The position numbers and the translations under genes are program-made. From Bradyrhizobium septentrionale (GTDB lineage Bacteria; Pseudomonadota; Alphaproteobacteria; Rhizobiales; Xanthobacteraceae): a stretch of DNA of 64,000 nt. Location of the stretch: NCBI RefSeq assembly GCF_011516645.4, contig NZ_CP088284.1:1-64000 (forward strand), written 5' to 3'. This document shows positions 36,983 through 44,725 of the stretch, piece after piece (the stretch's first letter is position 1; each line of letters begins with the position of its first letter). A model generated the notes under the pieces. It did not search any database, was not told the DNA's origin, and saw nothing but the letters and a program-made list of their open reading frames with translations.

Positions 36983-37810
36983 TTAGGCTGCCAAGCGGAG
37001 TGGCAGCGGGTTGAAGTAGGCTTGATCGGGGGTGACGCCGTCAAGGCTCGAATGCGGGCGCCGACCGTTGTAGAAGTCGAGGTATCGGCCGATCGACGCG
37101 AGGGCCTCGCTGACGCTGTCATAGGCCCGCAGATACACCTCCTCGTATTTGACGCTGCGCCATAGCCGTTCGACAAACACGTTGTCCCGCCAGGCTCCCT
37201 TGCCGTCCATGCTGATCGCAATGCCGTTGTCGGCGAGCACGCCGGTAAAAGCCTGTCCGGTGAACTGCGAGCCCTGATCCGTATTGAAGACGTCCGGCTT
37301 GCCGTGACGAGCCAGGGCATCCTGAAGCGTCGCGACACAGAACGCCGCCTCCATGGTGATCGATACGCGCCACGACAGCACGCGGCGGCTGAACCAGTCG
37401 AGCACAACCGCCAGATAGACGAAGCCTCGCGCCATCGGGATGTAGGTGATGTCCATCGCCCACACCTGGTTCGGCCGCGTGATCTCCATCCCGCGCAGCA
37501 GCTACGGGTAGATCTTGTGGCCCGGCTCGGGCTTTGTCGTGCGTGGACGGCGATAGAGCGCTTCTATCCCCATCCGCCGCATCAACGTCTTCACATGCCG
37601 ACGGCCGATCTTGCACCCATCGGCAGCCAGCAGCCCTCGCAACATGCGAGAGCCGGCAAAAGGGAACTCCAGATGCAGCCGGTCGAGGCGCTGCATGATC
37701 GCAAGGTCGGCGTCCGGCACCGGCCGCGGCAGGTAGTACACGCTGCCGCGGCTGATGTTCAAAGCCTCCGCCTGCCTGGTGATCGACAGCTCGTGCTCAC
37801 GGTCGATCAT
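36983..37810 (-). pseudogene. IS3 OrfB transposase with internal stop
   Basis: Starts MIDREHELSITRQAEALNISRGSVYY and continues in one frame to GVTPDQAYFNPLPLRLAA, with the DDE core (WAMDITYIPM, NTDQGSQFTG). A TAG at 37502-37504 interrupts at KIYP-stop-LLRG; the homologue at 42241 has a Tyr codon there (KIYPYLLRG). One point mutation accounts for the break. Confidence 0.9.
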
Positions 37811-37858
37811 CGCTTTGCGCTCAGCAATCCCGCCTTGGTGAGCGCTCCTTCTAAAAAA

Positions 37859-38086
37859 CTATGCGCGGCGATGCGCTCCCCCTGTGGGATAGAAACGGAC
37901 CGGCGCTAGATTGCCGACCGGGAGGGAGCGGCCGATACGATTTTGGTGGCACGTGACCCCGTTAAAAAACCTGGTCCATGGGTTGTCGCGCACTTGAGAG
38001 TGGTGACGCCATCCGGCGATCCCGTTTAGGAATCTGACGTATAGCGCAGCCCAGCCCTTCCGCCGCCGTCAGCAGGAGGATTAGAG
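37859..38086 (+). ncRNA. IS110 left-end noncoding region, candidate bridge RNA
   Basis: About 228 bp lie between the IS110 left end and its recombinase start, with no ORF. In IS110-group elements the left-end noncoding region encodes the structured bridge RNA that pairs with donor and target DNA. The size and position fit; I did not derive a fold or identify guide loops. Confidence 0.4.
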
Positions 38087-39469
38087 ATGAACCCCAAAAG
38101 ATCGAAGTCGAGGAACGGAGGTAAGATGCAGATGGTGCACCCGGACGCGGCTGCCATCGACGTCGGAGCGACTATGCACATGGCTGCCGTGAGGGCAGAT
38201 CGCGCACCGGAGCCAGTCCGCAGCTTCGGTACCTTCACGGCTGATCTGCATCGGCTAGTCGACTGGTTTACTGAATGCGGCGTCGAGACTGTCGTCATGG
38301 AATCGACCAGCGTCTACTGGATTCCGATCTTCGAGCTTCTCGATGCCCGGGGATTTAACGTGTTTCTTGTCAACGCGCGCGATGCCAAGCACGTGCCGGG
38401 GCGCAAGACCGATGTCAGCGATGCGCAATGGCTGCAGCGGCTCCATTCATTCGGGTTGCTGCGGGCCAGCTTTCGGCCCAAAGGGCAGATTGCCGAGCTG
38501 CGAGCCTACGTGCGTCAGCGCGAGCGTCTGCTGGAGTACGCGGCCTCACACATCCAGCATATGCAGAAGGCCTTGACGGAGATGAATCTTCAGCTGCACC
38601 ACGTCGTCACCGACATCACCGGCGTGACCGGCCTGCGTATCATACGGGCGATCCTTGCCGGCGAGCGCGATCCTGAGGCGCTGGCGTGCTTGCGCCATTA
38701 TAGTTGCCGCTCCAGCGCCGAGACGATCGCGAAGGCGCTCACCGGAAGCTACCGCGCCGAGCATCTGTTTGCGCTCGAGCAGGCACTTGCGCTTTACGAC
38801 GCCTACCACGAGAAGGCATCTGCCTGCGACGCCCGAATTGAAGCCGTGTTGAAGGAACTGAGCTTCCATCGGGGGCATGGCCACGGATCAGCGCCGCGGG
38901 TCTCGCGGCGTCGGAATCGAACCGATCAGGCGAACGCTCCAGCTTTCGATGTCCGCGAGGCGCTGTTCGCGTTGCTCGGAAAGGACCTCACCGCGATCGA
39001 CGGCCTCGGTCCTTACCTCTCGCTGAAGCTGATCGCTGAATGCGGCGACGACCTCTCCTCGTGGCCAAGTGCAAAGCATTTTACCTCCTGGCTGGGACTG
39101 GCGCCGAGCAACAAGGTCTCCGGCGGCAAAATGCTCTCGTCCCGAACGCGCCGATCCGGCGGCCGAGCGGCGGCACTTCTGCGCCTTGCTGCCGTGACCG
39201 TGGGTCGTACAGACACTGCGCTCGGCGCCTTTTATAGACGGCTCTCAGCGCGCATCGGCAAGGCCAAGGCCGTGACCGCCACGGCCCGGAAGATCGCAGT
39301 TCTGTTCTACAATGCTGTGCGATACGGAATGGACTATGTCGATCCCGGGGCCTCGTCCTACGAGACGCGTTACCGGATGCGAGTGGTCAACAATTTGCAT
39401 CGGCGTGCCAAGGCATTCGGCTTTGTTCTCCATCCCTTGGAGCCGAAAGTAGATGCTGCCGTTTCTTAG
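38087..39469 (+). CDS. IS110-family RNA-guided DEDD recombinase
   Basis: 460 residues. The N-terminal RuvC-like DEDD domain has Asp in AAIDVGA (about 25), Glu in VVMESTSVYW (about 70) and Asp pair in KTDVSDAQWLQ (about 108-111). A coiled-coil middle follows, then the C-terminal Tnp20-type domain (IDGLGPYLSLKLIAECGD, HFTSWLGLAPSNKVSGGKMLSSRTRRSGG) with the candidate catalytic Ser. ATG 38087 has AGGAGG 9-10 nt upstream. Intact. It joins DNA ends at IS110 insertion using a bridge RNA in characterised relatives. Confidence 0.93.
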   Translation: MNPKRSKSRNGGKMQMVHPDAAAIDVGATMHMAAVRADRAPEPVRSFGTFTADLHRLVDWFTECGVETVVMESTSVYWIPIFELLDARGFNVFLVNARDAKHVPGRKTDVSDAQWLQRLHSFGLLRASFRPKGQIAELRAYVRQRERLLEYAASHIQHMQKALTEMNLQLHHVVTDITGVTGLRIIRAILAGERDPEALACLRHYSCRSSAETIAKALTGSYRAEHLFALEQALALYDAYHEKASACDARIEAVLKELSFHRGHGHGSAPRVSRRRNRTDQANAPAFDVREALFALLGKDLTAIDGLGPYLSLKLIAECGDDLSSWPSAKHFTSWLGLAPSNKVSGGKMLSSRTRRSGGRAAALLRLAAVTVGRTDTALGAFYRRLSARIGKAKAVTATARKIAVLFYNAVRYGMDYVDPGASSYETRYRMRVVNNLHRRAKAFGFVLHPLEPKVDAAVS

Positions 39470-39732
39470 GAATCGTTCTCCAGCGTCAGTTCGCCGATCT
39501 TGGCGTGCAGCGACTTCACGTCGATGGCTGCTTGCTCCGCTCCGGAGCCGCCGCCGGGACCGAACGCATCGGCGGCCTTGCTTTCAAGCTGAGCCTTCCA
39601 CGCCGTGATCTGATTGGGGTGGACGTCGAACTGCTCGACAAGCTGAGCCAGCGTTCGATCGCCCTTCACGGCGGCGAGCGCCACCTTCGCCTTGAAGGCC
39701 GGTGTGTGGTTCCGGCGTGTTCTTCTGCTCAT
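39466..39732 (-). pseudogene. IS3 OrfA, truncated by IS110
   Basis: The helix-turn-helix OrfA protein, MSRRTRRNHTPAFKAKVALAAVKGDRTLAQLVEQFDVHPNQI, is cut after IGELTLEND. The homologous OrfA at 43065 continues FLSGALTKAGLLSAKR. The residual stop belongs to the IS110 junction. Confidence 0.9.
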
Positions 39733-39822
39733 TGTCGCTCCTGATTCGCAGGCACAGCGTGCCCGCTGTCAGCCAGAAACTCCACTTATCGCCCTGTGCA
39801 GAATTCCGGGGCCGGCTCTGTC

Positions 39823-40089
39823 ATTGATCGGCAGGCGTTTGAGGCCAGCTTCTACGCATTGTTGGAAAAGTGGAGGCTGCGTCGGTACACGCCGTGATCA
39901 AAATAGACGTCAGTGCAAATCAAGGCGCTTGAGCCGGCCTTACGATCAATTGCAGACCGATGCGTGATCACCATTCCTATTTGGTGGCGCCTGCTCCGGC
40001 GCGATCGATGACCCAGGCCACCATGTTGCCCTTGGCCTCTTGAGCCTGCACGTGCCGGAGGGCCTCGGAGTAGGTTAGTAAGGGCGTTT
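39823..40089. other. Gene-poor stretch between IS3 no. 1 and the peptide 3 promoter
   Basis: No complete gene. On the minus strand a short frame reads SEALRHVQAQEAKGNMVAWVIDRAG and then stops, which looks like the C-terminal scrap of a protein I cannot name. The rest shows no coding pattern. Confidence 0.4.
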
Positions 40090-40105
40090 TGTCGCGTCCG
40101 TGACA
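40090..40105. promoter_or_regulatory. NifA-type upstream activator site
   Basis: TGTCGCGTCCGTGACA is an exact TGT-N10-ACA, centred about 96 bp before the -24 GG at 40193-40194. Its spacing matches the site before peptide 1. Confidence 0.6.
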
Positions 40106-40191
40106 CGGTGATGTTCGGCCGGCGTGCCGCCGCACTCAGTTAAGCCGTTGAATAGATAGCAGAACGCTTTTCTGGGCTGTTCCTATGCAGT

Positions 40192-40207
40192 TGGCACGAT
40201 TCTTGAT
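40192..40207 (+). promoter_or_regulatory. Sigma-54-like -24/-12 promoter, variant -12
   Basis: TGGCACGATTCTTGAT: consensus -24, five-base spacer, TTGAT at -12. A 20-bp stretch covering this element is identical to that upstream of peptide 4 on the other strand (50367-50386). Confidence 0.55.
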
Positions 40208-40261
40208 TTTCTTGCCAGCCGGCATCGCTCACTCATCCTAAGATTTGGAAAGGACACAGCA

Positions 40262-40423
40262 ATGAAGGCCGATATCTCAGCCTTGGGTCTAACTGAACTA
40301 ACTCCTGAGGAAGCATCTGCTACTTCGGGAGGCGTGCTTTGGGGGGTTGTGTTTGCAATTGTCGGCGTTGTTGGGATGGCAGCCGCCGCAATAGGTGGAT
40401 ATATAGGGGGCGGTCCACGTTGA
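40262..40423 (+). CDS. Double-glycine leader peptide 3 (hydrophobic, Gly-rich core)
   Basis: 53 residues. Leader MKADISALGL then TELTPEEASATSGG (24 residues). The 29-residue core starts VLWGVVFAIVGVVG and ends YIGGGPR, with Gly and Ala spaced through a hydrophobic stretch as in helical class II bacteriocins. GGAAAGGA lies 8-14 nt before the ATG. It is preceded by the NifA-type promoter pair and followed at once by an hlyD scrap, so its own exporter is gone and it would depend on the cassette at 46612-49962. Membrane activity is inferred from composition only. Confidence 0.75.
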   Translation: MKADISALGLTELTPEEASATSGGVLWGVVFAIVGVVGMAAAAIGGYIGGGPR

Positions 40424-40470
40424 GGATAAGCTCGGGACGCTTACAGGCGAAATCGTTGCCAAAACCGCAT
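40424..40470 (+). pseudogene. hlyD remnant
   Basis: Directly after the peptide 3 stop, one frame reads EDKLGTLTGEIVAKT, matching EEKLRAVTGEIRAK of the adaptor at 26537 and QEKISVLSGEIRAK of the one at 48799. The first 100 or so codons and everything after are missing. Confidence 0.65.
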
Positions 40471-40600
40471 TGCCTCAAACGGCGTTGATGACGGTAAGCC
40501 GGTCCCTCCTATCCACGCGGGAACGACAGAAGGACGTTCGCTTTGTCAATCGGCGTGTCCAATTTTGGCTCGCGTATTGCCGCATTAGCGAATGTTACCC

Positions 40601-41822
40601 TCATGGCGCCATCGTACTGGTCGATACGACCTTGAAGGATTGGCCGCGCCAAGTGGCTTTTCCGGCTTGCTCGACGAGAGGGGCTGTGGGCGGGTCGGGC
40701 CCTACATAGCCCGGGCCGTCCACAGCCCCGGGCCATGGGGCAGCGGTTGTGGCGTCGTCGAGCGGGCCCTGGGCGACCAACCGTTCGGCAGCCCTTCGTC
40801 TGAGCGCCTTCAGCAGACGTTGCACAATCGAATGCTGTCTCTTTCCGAACTCCTCGGGGTGTTTCTCGCGCAGCCGGCCGACAATTGCGAGTGCCGTCAG
40901 CTGCGGCTGCTCTGCGAGCCACGCTTCGATCGCGGCAATATGCGGGTCGAGCTTGGACGGCATGCGAACTCTGGTCTTATAGGGTCGACGAGTTCGCCGG
41001 TGTGTAGCACGCGCGGCTCGCCGACCGTCACGCTCTTGCCGAGCGTCTTCGCGAACGTCGCTGCGGTCGCTGGCAGGATGCTAGTGTGAGCGGGTTGCGG
41101 GCCGCGCGCCTGTCCGGCACGACGATCGACGCGATTGCCTAGTTCCTCTTGGATCGCGCGAATCTCTGCCAACAGCGCGACCGGATCGAGCGAGCGATAC
41201 TGATCGCGTAGCCGTTTCTTCACGGCCGCGGTCACCTTGGGATGCGCTAAGGCACGCTCTTAGGGCGTCGATGGGAGATGATAGCGCTTGATCACTTTAG
41301 CTCCTTCGCGACGCTTCTCCTTCAGCTTGAACGACGGTTGGAAGAAGTTGATGTAAAGCCGTGCCGCCGCATATAGGCGGCCCATCATACGCGCCGTCTC
41401 GACGCCATCGAAGCGGCCATAGCCCATGAGGCGGCGGACGACGGCACCACTCTTCTGCTCGACAAACGCCTGATCATTCTTCTTGTAGGCGCGCGAGCGA
41501 GTTACTTCGAGCTTCTGTTCGCGACACCATGGCACGACGACATCGTTCATGAAGGCGCTGTCGTTGTCGAAGTCTACGCCGCGCAACAGCCAGGGGAATA
41601 GGCTCTGTGCGCGGTTGATCGCCTCGACGACGAGCGAACCTTCCCGCGTCAGCAACGGCAGGCACTCCGTCCAGCCGGTGGCGACATCGACCATCGTGAG
41701 GGTCTGGATGAACGAGCCAGCCACCGACGTGCCGCCATGGGCGACCATGTCGACCTCGCCGAAGCCGGGCACCGGGCTGTTCCAGTCAGCGAACGTGCGG
41801 ATCGGGACCTCGCGCCTGATTG
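40601..41822 (-). pseudogene. Integrase-core transposase, truncated and frameshifted
   Basis: The remains of a DDE transposase: IRTFADWNSPVPGFGEVDMVAHGG, TMVDVATGWTECLPLL, LLRGVDFDNDSAFMND (second Asp) and KKNDQAFVEQKSGAVVRRLMGY (Glu). After YHLPSTP a TAA at about 41261 replaces the usual Tyr codon, then ERALAHPKVTAAVKKRLRDQY continues. Near 40960 the frame shifts to LDPHIAAIEAWLAEQPQLTALAIVGRL. The N-terminal DNA-binding part is absent. The gene is dead; I could not assign the family with certainty. Confidence 0.8.
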
Positions 41823-41835
41823 CCGAATAGAATCC

Positions 41836-41955
41836 GGCACGGCGCCGCCTGAACGCCGCTCGCCGCGATCTTCACATCGACGAGCAGGCGATCGATGGTG
41901 GCGGTCCATCCCCCGACGGAAATCGATCGGCTGCGTCGCGATCCAGATCGACAAC
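41836..41955 (-). pseudogene. IS66 tnpB remnant
   Basis: The frame reads IWIATQPIDFRRGMD, the N-terminal signature of TnpB, then degenerates. It abuts the transposase pseudogene on one side and a recombinase scrap on the other. Confidence 0.65.
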
Positions 41956-42061
41956 CCAAGTCCTGCGTCGCGCCTAGCAACAATGGCGAGCTCCTGCTCC
42001 ACGGCATCGCCTGGTGCGCACGATGTGGTCATAAGATGTACGTCCGCTACAAGGGCGGTGG
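41956..42061 (+). pseudogene. Large serine recombinase zinc-ribbon remnant
   Basis: NNGELLLHGIAWCARCGHKMYVRYKGGG has the CxxC-containing zinc beta-ribbon typical of the middle of large serine recombinases. Only about 30 codons remain, cut by the IS3 element at 42095. Confidence 0.6.
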
Positions 42062-42174
42062 AGTTTCCCTTCGCCGGTTGGCGAATGCTGAGAAAGAGCT
42101 GGCGCCGGTTGTTTGGACAGCGCCCCGCGGGATTTAAGTGGATTCCTGCCGGGTTATGCTGAACGCGGGGCCTT

Positions 42175-42231
42175 ACGATTTTGTCGTTGCGTCGGGAGGG
42201 CGTAGCCCGACCAGAGCGACGACAAAATCGT
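42175..42231. terminator. Strong hairpin at the 3' end of IS3 no. 2 orfB
   Basis: ACGATTTTGTCGT (42175-42187) pairs perfectly with ACGACAAAATCGT (42219-42231), and an inner gtcggg/cccgac stem extends it. It lies just past the orfB stop inside the IS. It could terminate transcription or protect the element from outside transcription. Confidence 0.5.
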
Positions 42232-42240
42232 CGGCGACGG

Positions 42241-43068
42241 TCATGCGGCCATCACCATAGCTTGCGTGCCGAAGTAAGCCTCGTCGGGCGTGCGCCCGTC
42301 AAGGCTCGAGTGAGGGCGTCCCTGATTGTAGAAGGCCAGATACTTGGCAATTGACGCTCGCGCCTCGGACACGCTGTCGTAGGCGCGGAGATAAACTTCT
42401 TCGTATTTGACCGTGCGCCAGAGCCGCTCGACAAACACGTTGTCGCGCCAGGCGCCCTTGCCGTCCATGCTGATGGCGATCTTCGCGTCCAGCAGCACAT
42501 CGGTGAACTCGAGGCTGGTGAACTGGCTGCCCTGGTCCGTGTTGAAAATCTCGGGCCTGCCGTGCTTCGCCAACGCCTCCTGGACCGCTTCGACGCAGAA
42601 GGCCGCCTCCATTGTGATCGAGACGCGATGGGCCAGGACCCGTCGGCTGAACACATCGACGACCGCCGCGAGATAGACGAAGCCACGCCGCATCGGAATG
42701 TAGGTGATGTCCATTGCCCACGCCTGGTCGGGCCGCTCGATCTTCAATCCGCGCAACAGGTACGGGTAGATCTTGTGACCCGGTGCCGGCTTACTCGTGT
42801 TCGGGCGACGATAGACCGCCTCGATCCCCATGCGCTTCATCAGCGTCGCGATGTGGCGGCGACCGGCGTATACGCCCTCCCGCCGCAGCAACGATCGCTG
42901 CATACGCGCTCCCGCGAAGGGATAATCGAGATGCAGCTCATCGAGCCGACGCATCAAGGCAAGGTCCTCGGCCGAAACTGGCCGAGGTTCATAGTAGACC
43001 GTGCTGCGAGCCAGCTTCAGGACCTTCGCCTGGCGCACGATAGAAAGATCATGACCGCGGTCGATCAT
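42241..43068 (-). CDS. IS3 OrfB transposase
   Basis: 275 residues. MIDRGHDLSIVRQAKVLKLARSTVYYEPR, then the DDE core: Asp in WAMDITYIPM, Asp in NTDQGSQFTS, Glu in the final helix before the HSSLDGRTPDEAYF end. Intact, overlapping the orfA stop (ATGA); similar to the broken copy at 36983. Confidence 0.93.
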   Translation of the reverse strand: MIDRGHDLSIVRQAKVLKLARSTVYYEPRPVSAEDLALMRRLDELHLDYPFAGARMQRSLLRREGVYAGRRHIATLMKRMGIEAVYRRPNTSKPAPGHKIYPYLLRGLKIERPDQAWAMDITYIPMRRGFVYLAAVVDVFSRRVLAHRVSITMEAAFCVEAVQEALAKHGRPEIFNTDQGSQFTSLEFTDVLLDAKIAISMDGKGAWRDNVFVERLWRTVKYEEVYLRAYDSVSEARASIAKYLAFYNQGRPHSSLDGRTPDEAYFGTQAMVMAA

Positions 43069-43370
43069 CGCTTTGCGCTCAGCAGGCCCGCCTTGGTGAG
43101 CGCGCCGGACAAAAAATCGTTTTCCAACGCCAGCTCGCCGATCTTGGCATGTAACGCCTTCAAATCGACCGGCGTCTCGGCCGACGCCTTGTCATGCCCA
43201 AACACGCCTGCGGCGCCTTCCAGGAGCTGGTTTTTCCAGATCGTGATCTGGTTCGGATGAACATCAAACAGTTGCGCCAGCTCCGCCAGCGTCTTGTCGC
43301 CTTTGACCGCAGCCAAAGCAACCTTCGCCTTGAATGCCGGAGAATGCATCCGGCGGCTCTTCTTCGTCAT
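43065..43370 (-). CDS. IS3 OrfA
   Basis: A helix-turn-helix protein of about 101 residues (MTKKSRRMHSPAFKAKVALAAVKGDKTLAELAQLFDVHPNQI), ending with a leucine-rich stretch (LHAKIGELALENDFLSGAL). I place the start at 43370, matching the start of the truncated homologue at 39732; upstream codons lie in the IS end. Confidence 0.9.
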   Translation of the reverse strand: MTKKSRRMHSPAFKAKVALAAVKGDKTLAELAQLFDVHPNQITIWKNQLLEGAAGVFGHDKASAETPVDLKALHAKIGELALENDFLSGALTKAGLLSAKR

Positions 43371-43458
43371 CTTCGCTCCTGATTCGCAGCAAGAATCCTC
43401 GCCGCTGTCAGGCAGAAAATCCACTCAAGCTACTGTCCGAATTTGCGGAGCCAGCTCT

Positions 43459-43938
43459 CTTCGCTGGCTCCACATCCAGACGCTCCGACACGTCCTCGCC
43501 GATCACCACCTTCTGCTTGCCGGCATGCTCAGCAAGGTCTTCCGGCTCAATGACGGTTTCGATCCGTTCCAGATGGGGCGCAAAGCCCTTGCGCCGACGC
43601 GGTGCACGCTTGCCATCCGCTTGCTCACGGCCCTTGCTGACCTGGGCCTTGATTGCAGCGATGCCGGTCTCAATTTCCTCGAAGACAAAGGCCTGCTGTT
43701 CATCGTCGCCGTTCGCAGAGCCGAGCTTTTCCGATCGTCGGCCGAACCGGGCGCGGTCGAAGGCCTTCAGGATCTGCGTCAGCCGCTCGATACGCGCATC
43801 GGCATCGGCGTTGCGCACCCTGAGATCGGCGACTTCGCTCTCCAGAGCATCGGCGCGGGCCGCCCTCTCGGCCAGGGCAAGCACCATGGCTCTCAGCGTC
43901 TCTACGTCATTCGGGAGGTTGAGATCGGGCGGCGTCAT
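43459..43938 (-). pseudogene. tnpC: IS66 no. 3 TnpC, N-terminal fragment
   Basis: MTPPDLNLPNDVETLRAMVLALAERAARADALESEV, a coiled coil, then FDRARFGRRSEKLGSANGDDEQQAFVFEEIE and the region ahead of the zinc finger. It ends at the IS3 junction (VEPAK) with the catalytic part missing. Confidence 0.88.
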
Positions 43939-44011
43939 TGGCCCGACCAAGCACATTTTGCCCCGGTTCTCTTGCCTTTTCAGCTCACTGATTCACTTCG
44001 CCGCAGCGCTT

Positions 44012-44356
44012 TTACCCAACAATCTCCGGCGGCTTGACCGCCACGGTCCGGACCCGCTTCCAGTCCATTCCATCCACCAGTGCCATCAACTGCGCAGGAT
44101 TCATCTGCACCCGATGATGCCCGATCCGCGGCCAGCAGAACTTCGCCTTTTCGAGACGTTTTAAATAGAGGCACACGCCGGAGCCATCCCACCATACGAT
44201 CTTTATTCTGTCGGCTCTTTTGGCCCGGAAGACATAAAGCGCACCGTCGAACGGATCTGAGCCCGCATCGCGCACAAGCGCAACCAGGCCATCGATACCC
44301 TTGCGGAAGTCGACTGGATGGCTGGCGAGGAACACCTTCACGCCCGAGGGAATCAT
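44012..44356 (-). CDS. tnpB: IS66 no. 3 TnpB
   Basis: 114 residues. MIPSGVKVFLASHPVDFRKGIDGLVALV and KIVWWDGSGVCLYLKRLEKAKF, the two TnpB hallmarks. Intact, but its element is defective. It overlaps the tnpA stop by four bases. Confidence 0.92.
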   Translation of the reverse strand: MIPSGVKVFLASHPVDFRKGIDGLVALVRDAGSDPFDGALYVFRAKRADRIKIVWWDGSGVCLYLKRLEKAKFCWPRIGHHRVQMNPAQLMALVDGMDWKRVRTVAVKPPEIVG

Positions 44357-44700
44357 GCCGAACGCACCGCCCGGATCACTCGCTGCAAGTGCGCCTCGTC
44401 GACGTCCACGCCGGCACGCACGACGACCTCGCCAATGGCAATCTCAATCACTGTGCCTGCCACAGACGCCACCACGCCCTCGCAACTCGAGTGCCGCGAG
44501 CGATAATGCCGCTCGGCCCGAGCATCACGGCGCCAAGCGAACAGCTGCGACGGGTGAATGCCGATCCGGCGGGCGATCGCCGAGACGCTCGCGCCAGGCT
44601 CCAGCGCCTCTGTCACAATTTGCGCCTTGAACTCGTCCGACCAGCGTCGGCGAAGCTGCCGCGGCGCTCCCTCAAGACGGTCGGCGACCGCTTCGATCAT
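44353..44700 (-). CDS. tnpA: IS66 no. 3 TnpA
   Basis: 115 residues with a helix-turn-helix (RRWSDEFKAQIVTEALEPGASVSAIARRIGIHPSQLFAWRRD). First gene of the element; its promoter region is split from the coding sequence by IS630 copy 2, 25 nt upstream. Confidence 0.92.
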   Translation of the reverse strand: MIEAVADRLEGAPRQLRRRWSDEFKAQIVTEALEPGASVSAIARRIGIHPSQLFAWRRDARAERHYRSRHSSCEGVVASVAGTVIEIAIGEVVVRAGVDVDEAHLQRVIRAVRSA

Positions 44701-44725
44701 ATGGAAGGTTCTAGTTCCAGAACTA

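Larger units (their letters stand above)
37859..39471 (+). mobile_element. IS110-family element inside IS3 no. 1 (ends approximate)
   Basis: The related IS3 at 42095 has an uninterrupted gcgccggacaaaaaatcg at the orfA/orfB boundary. Here the equivalent is split between ...tctaaaaaa (about 37858) and gaatcgttctcc (about 39472). The inserted segment carries one IS110-type recombinase. IS110 elements leave little or no target duplication, and none was seen, so the ends are good to a few bases only. Confidence 0.85.
36923..39819 (-). mobile_element. IS3-family element no. 1, interrupted by IS110 (right end approximate)
   Basis: The left end TGAGCTGGCTCCGG and the inverted right end around 39795-39819 (GAGCCGGCCCCGG) resemble the ends of the related element at 42095-43458. 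The orfB half lies at 36983-37810 and the orfA half at 39478-39732, with IS110 between. Exporter coding stops exactly at the left end and does not resume on the right. No target duplication was seen, so a deletion accompanied or followed insertion. Confidence 0.8.
42095..43458 (-). mobile_element. IS3-family element no. 2 (intact)
   Basis: The ends AGAGCTGGCGCCGG and inverted AGAGCTGGCTCCGC enclose orfA and orfB on the minus strand. It interrupts the tnpC of an IS66 element at 43459. The other half of that tnpC is missing, so sequence was deleted to its left. No target duplication was identified. Confidence 0.88.
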
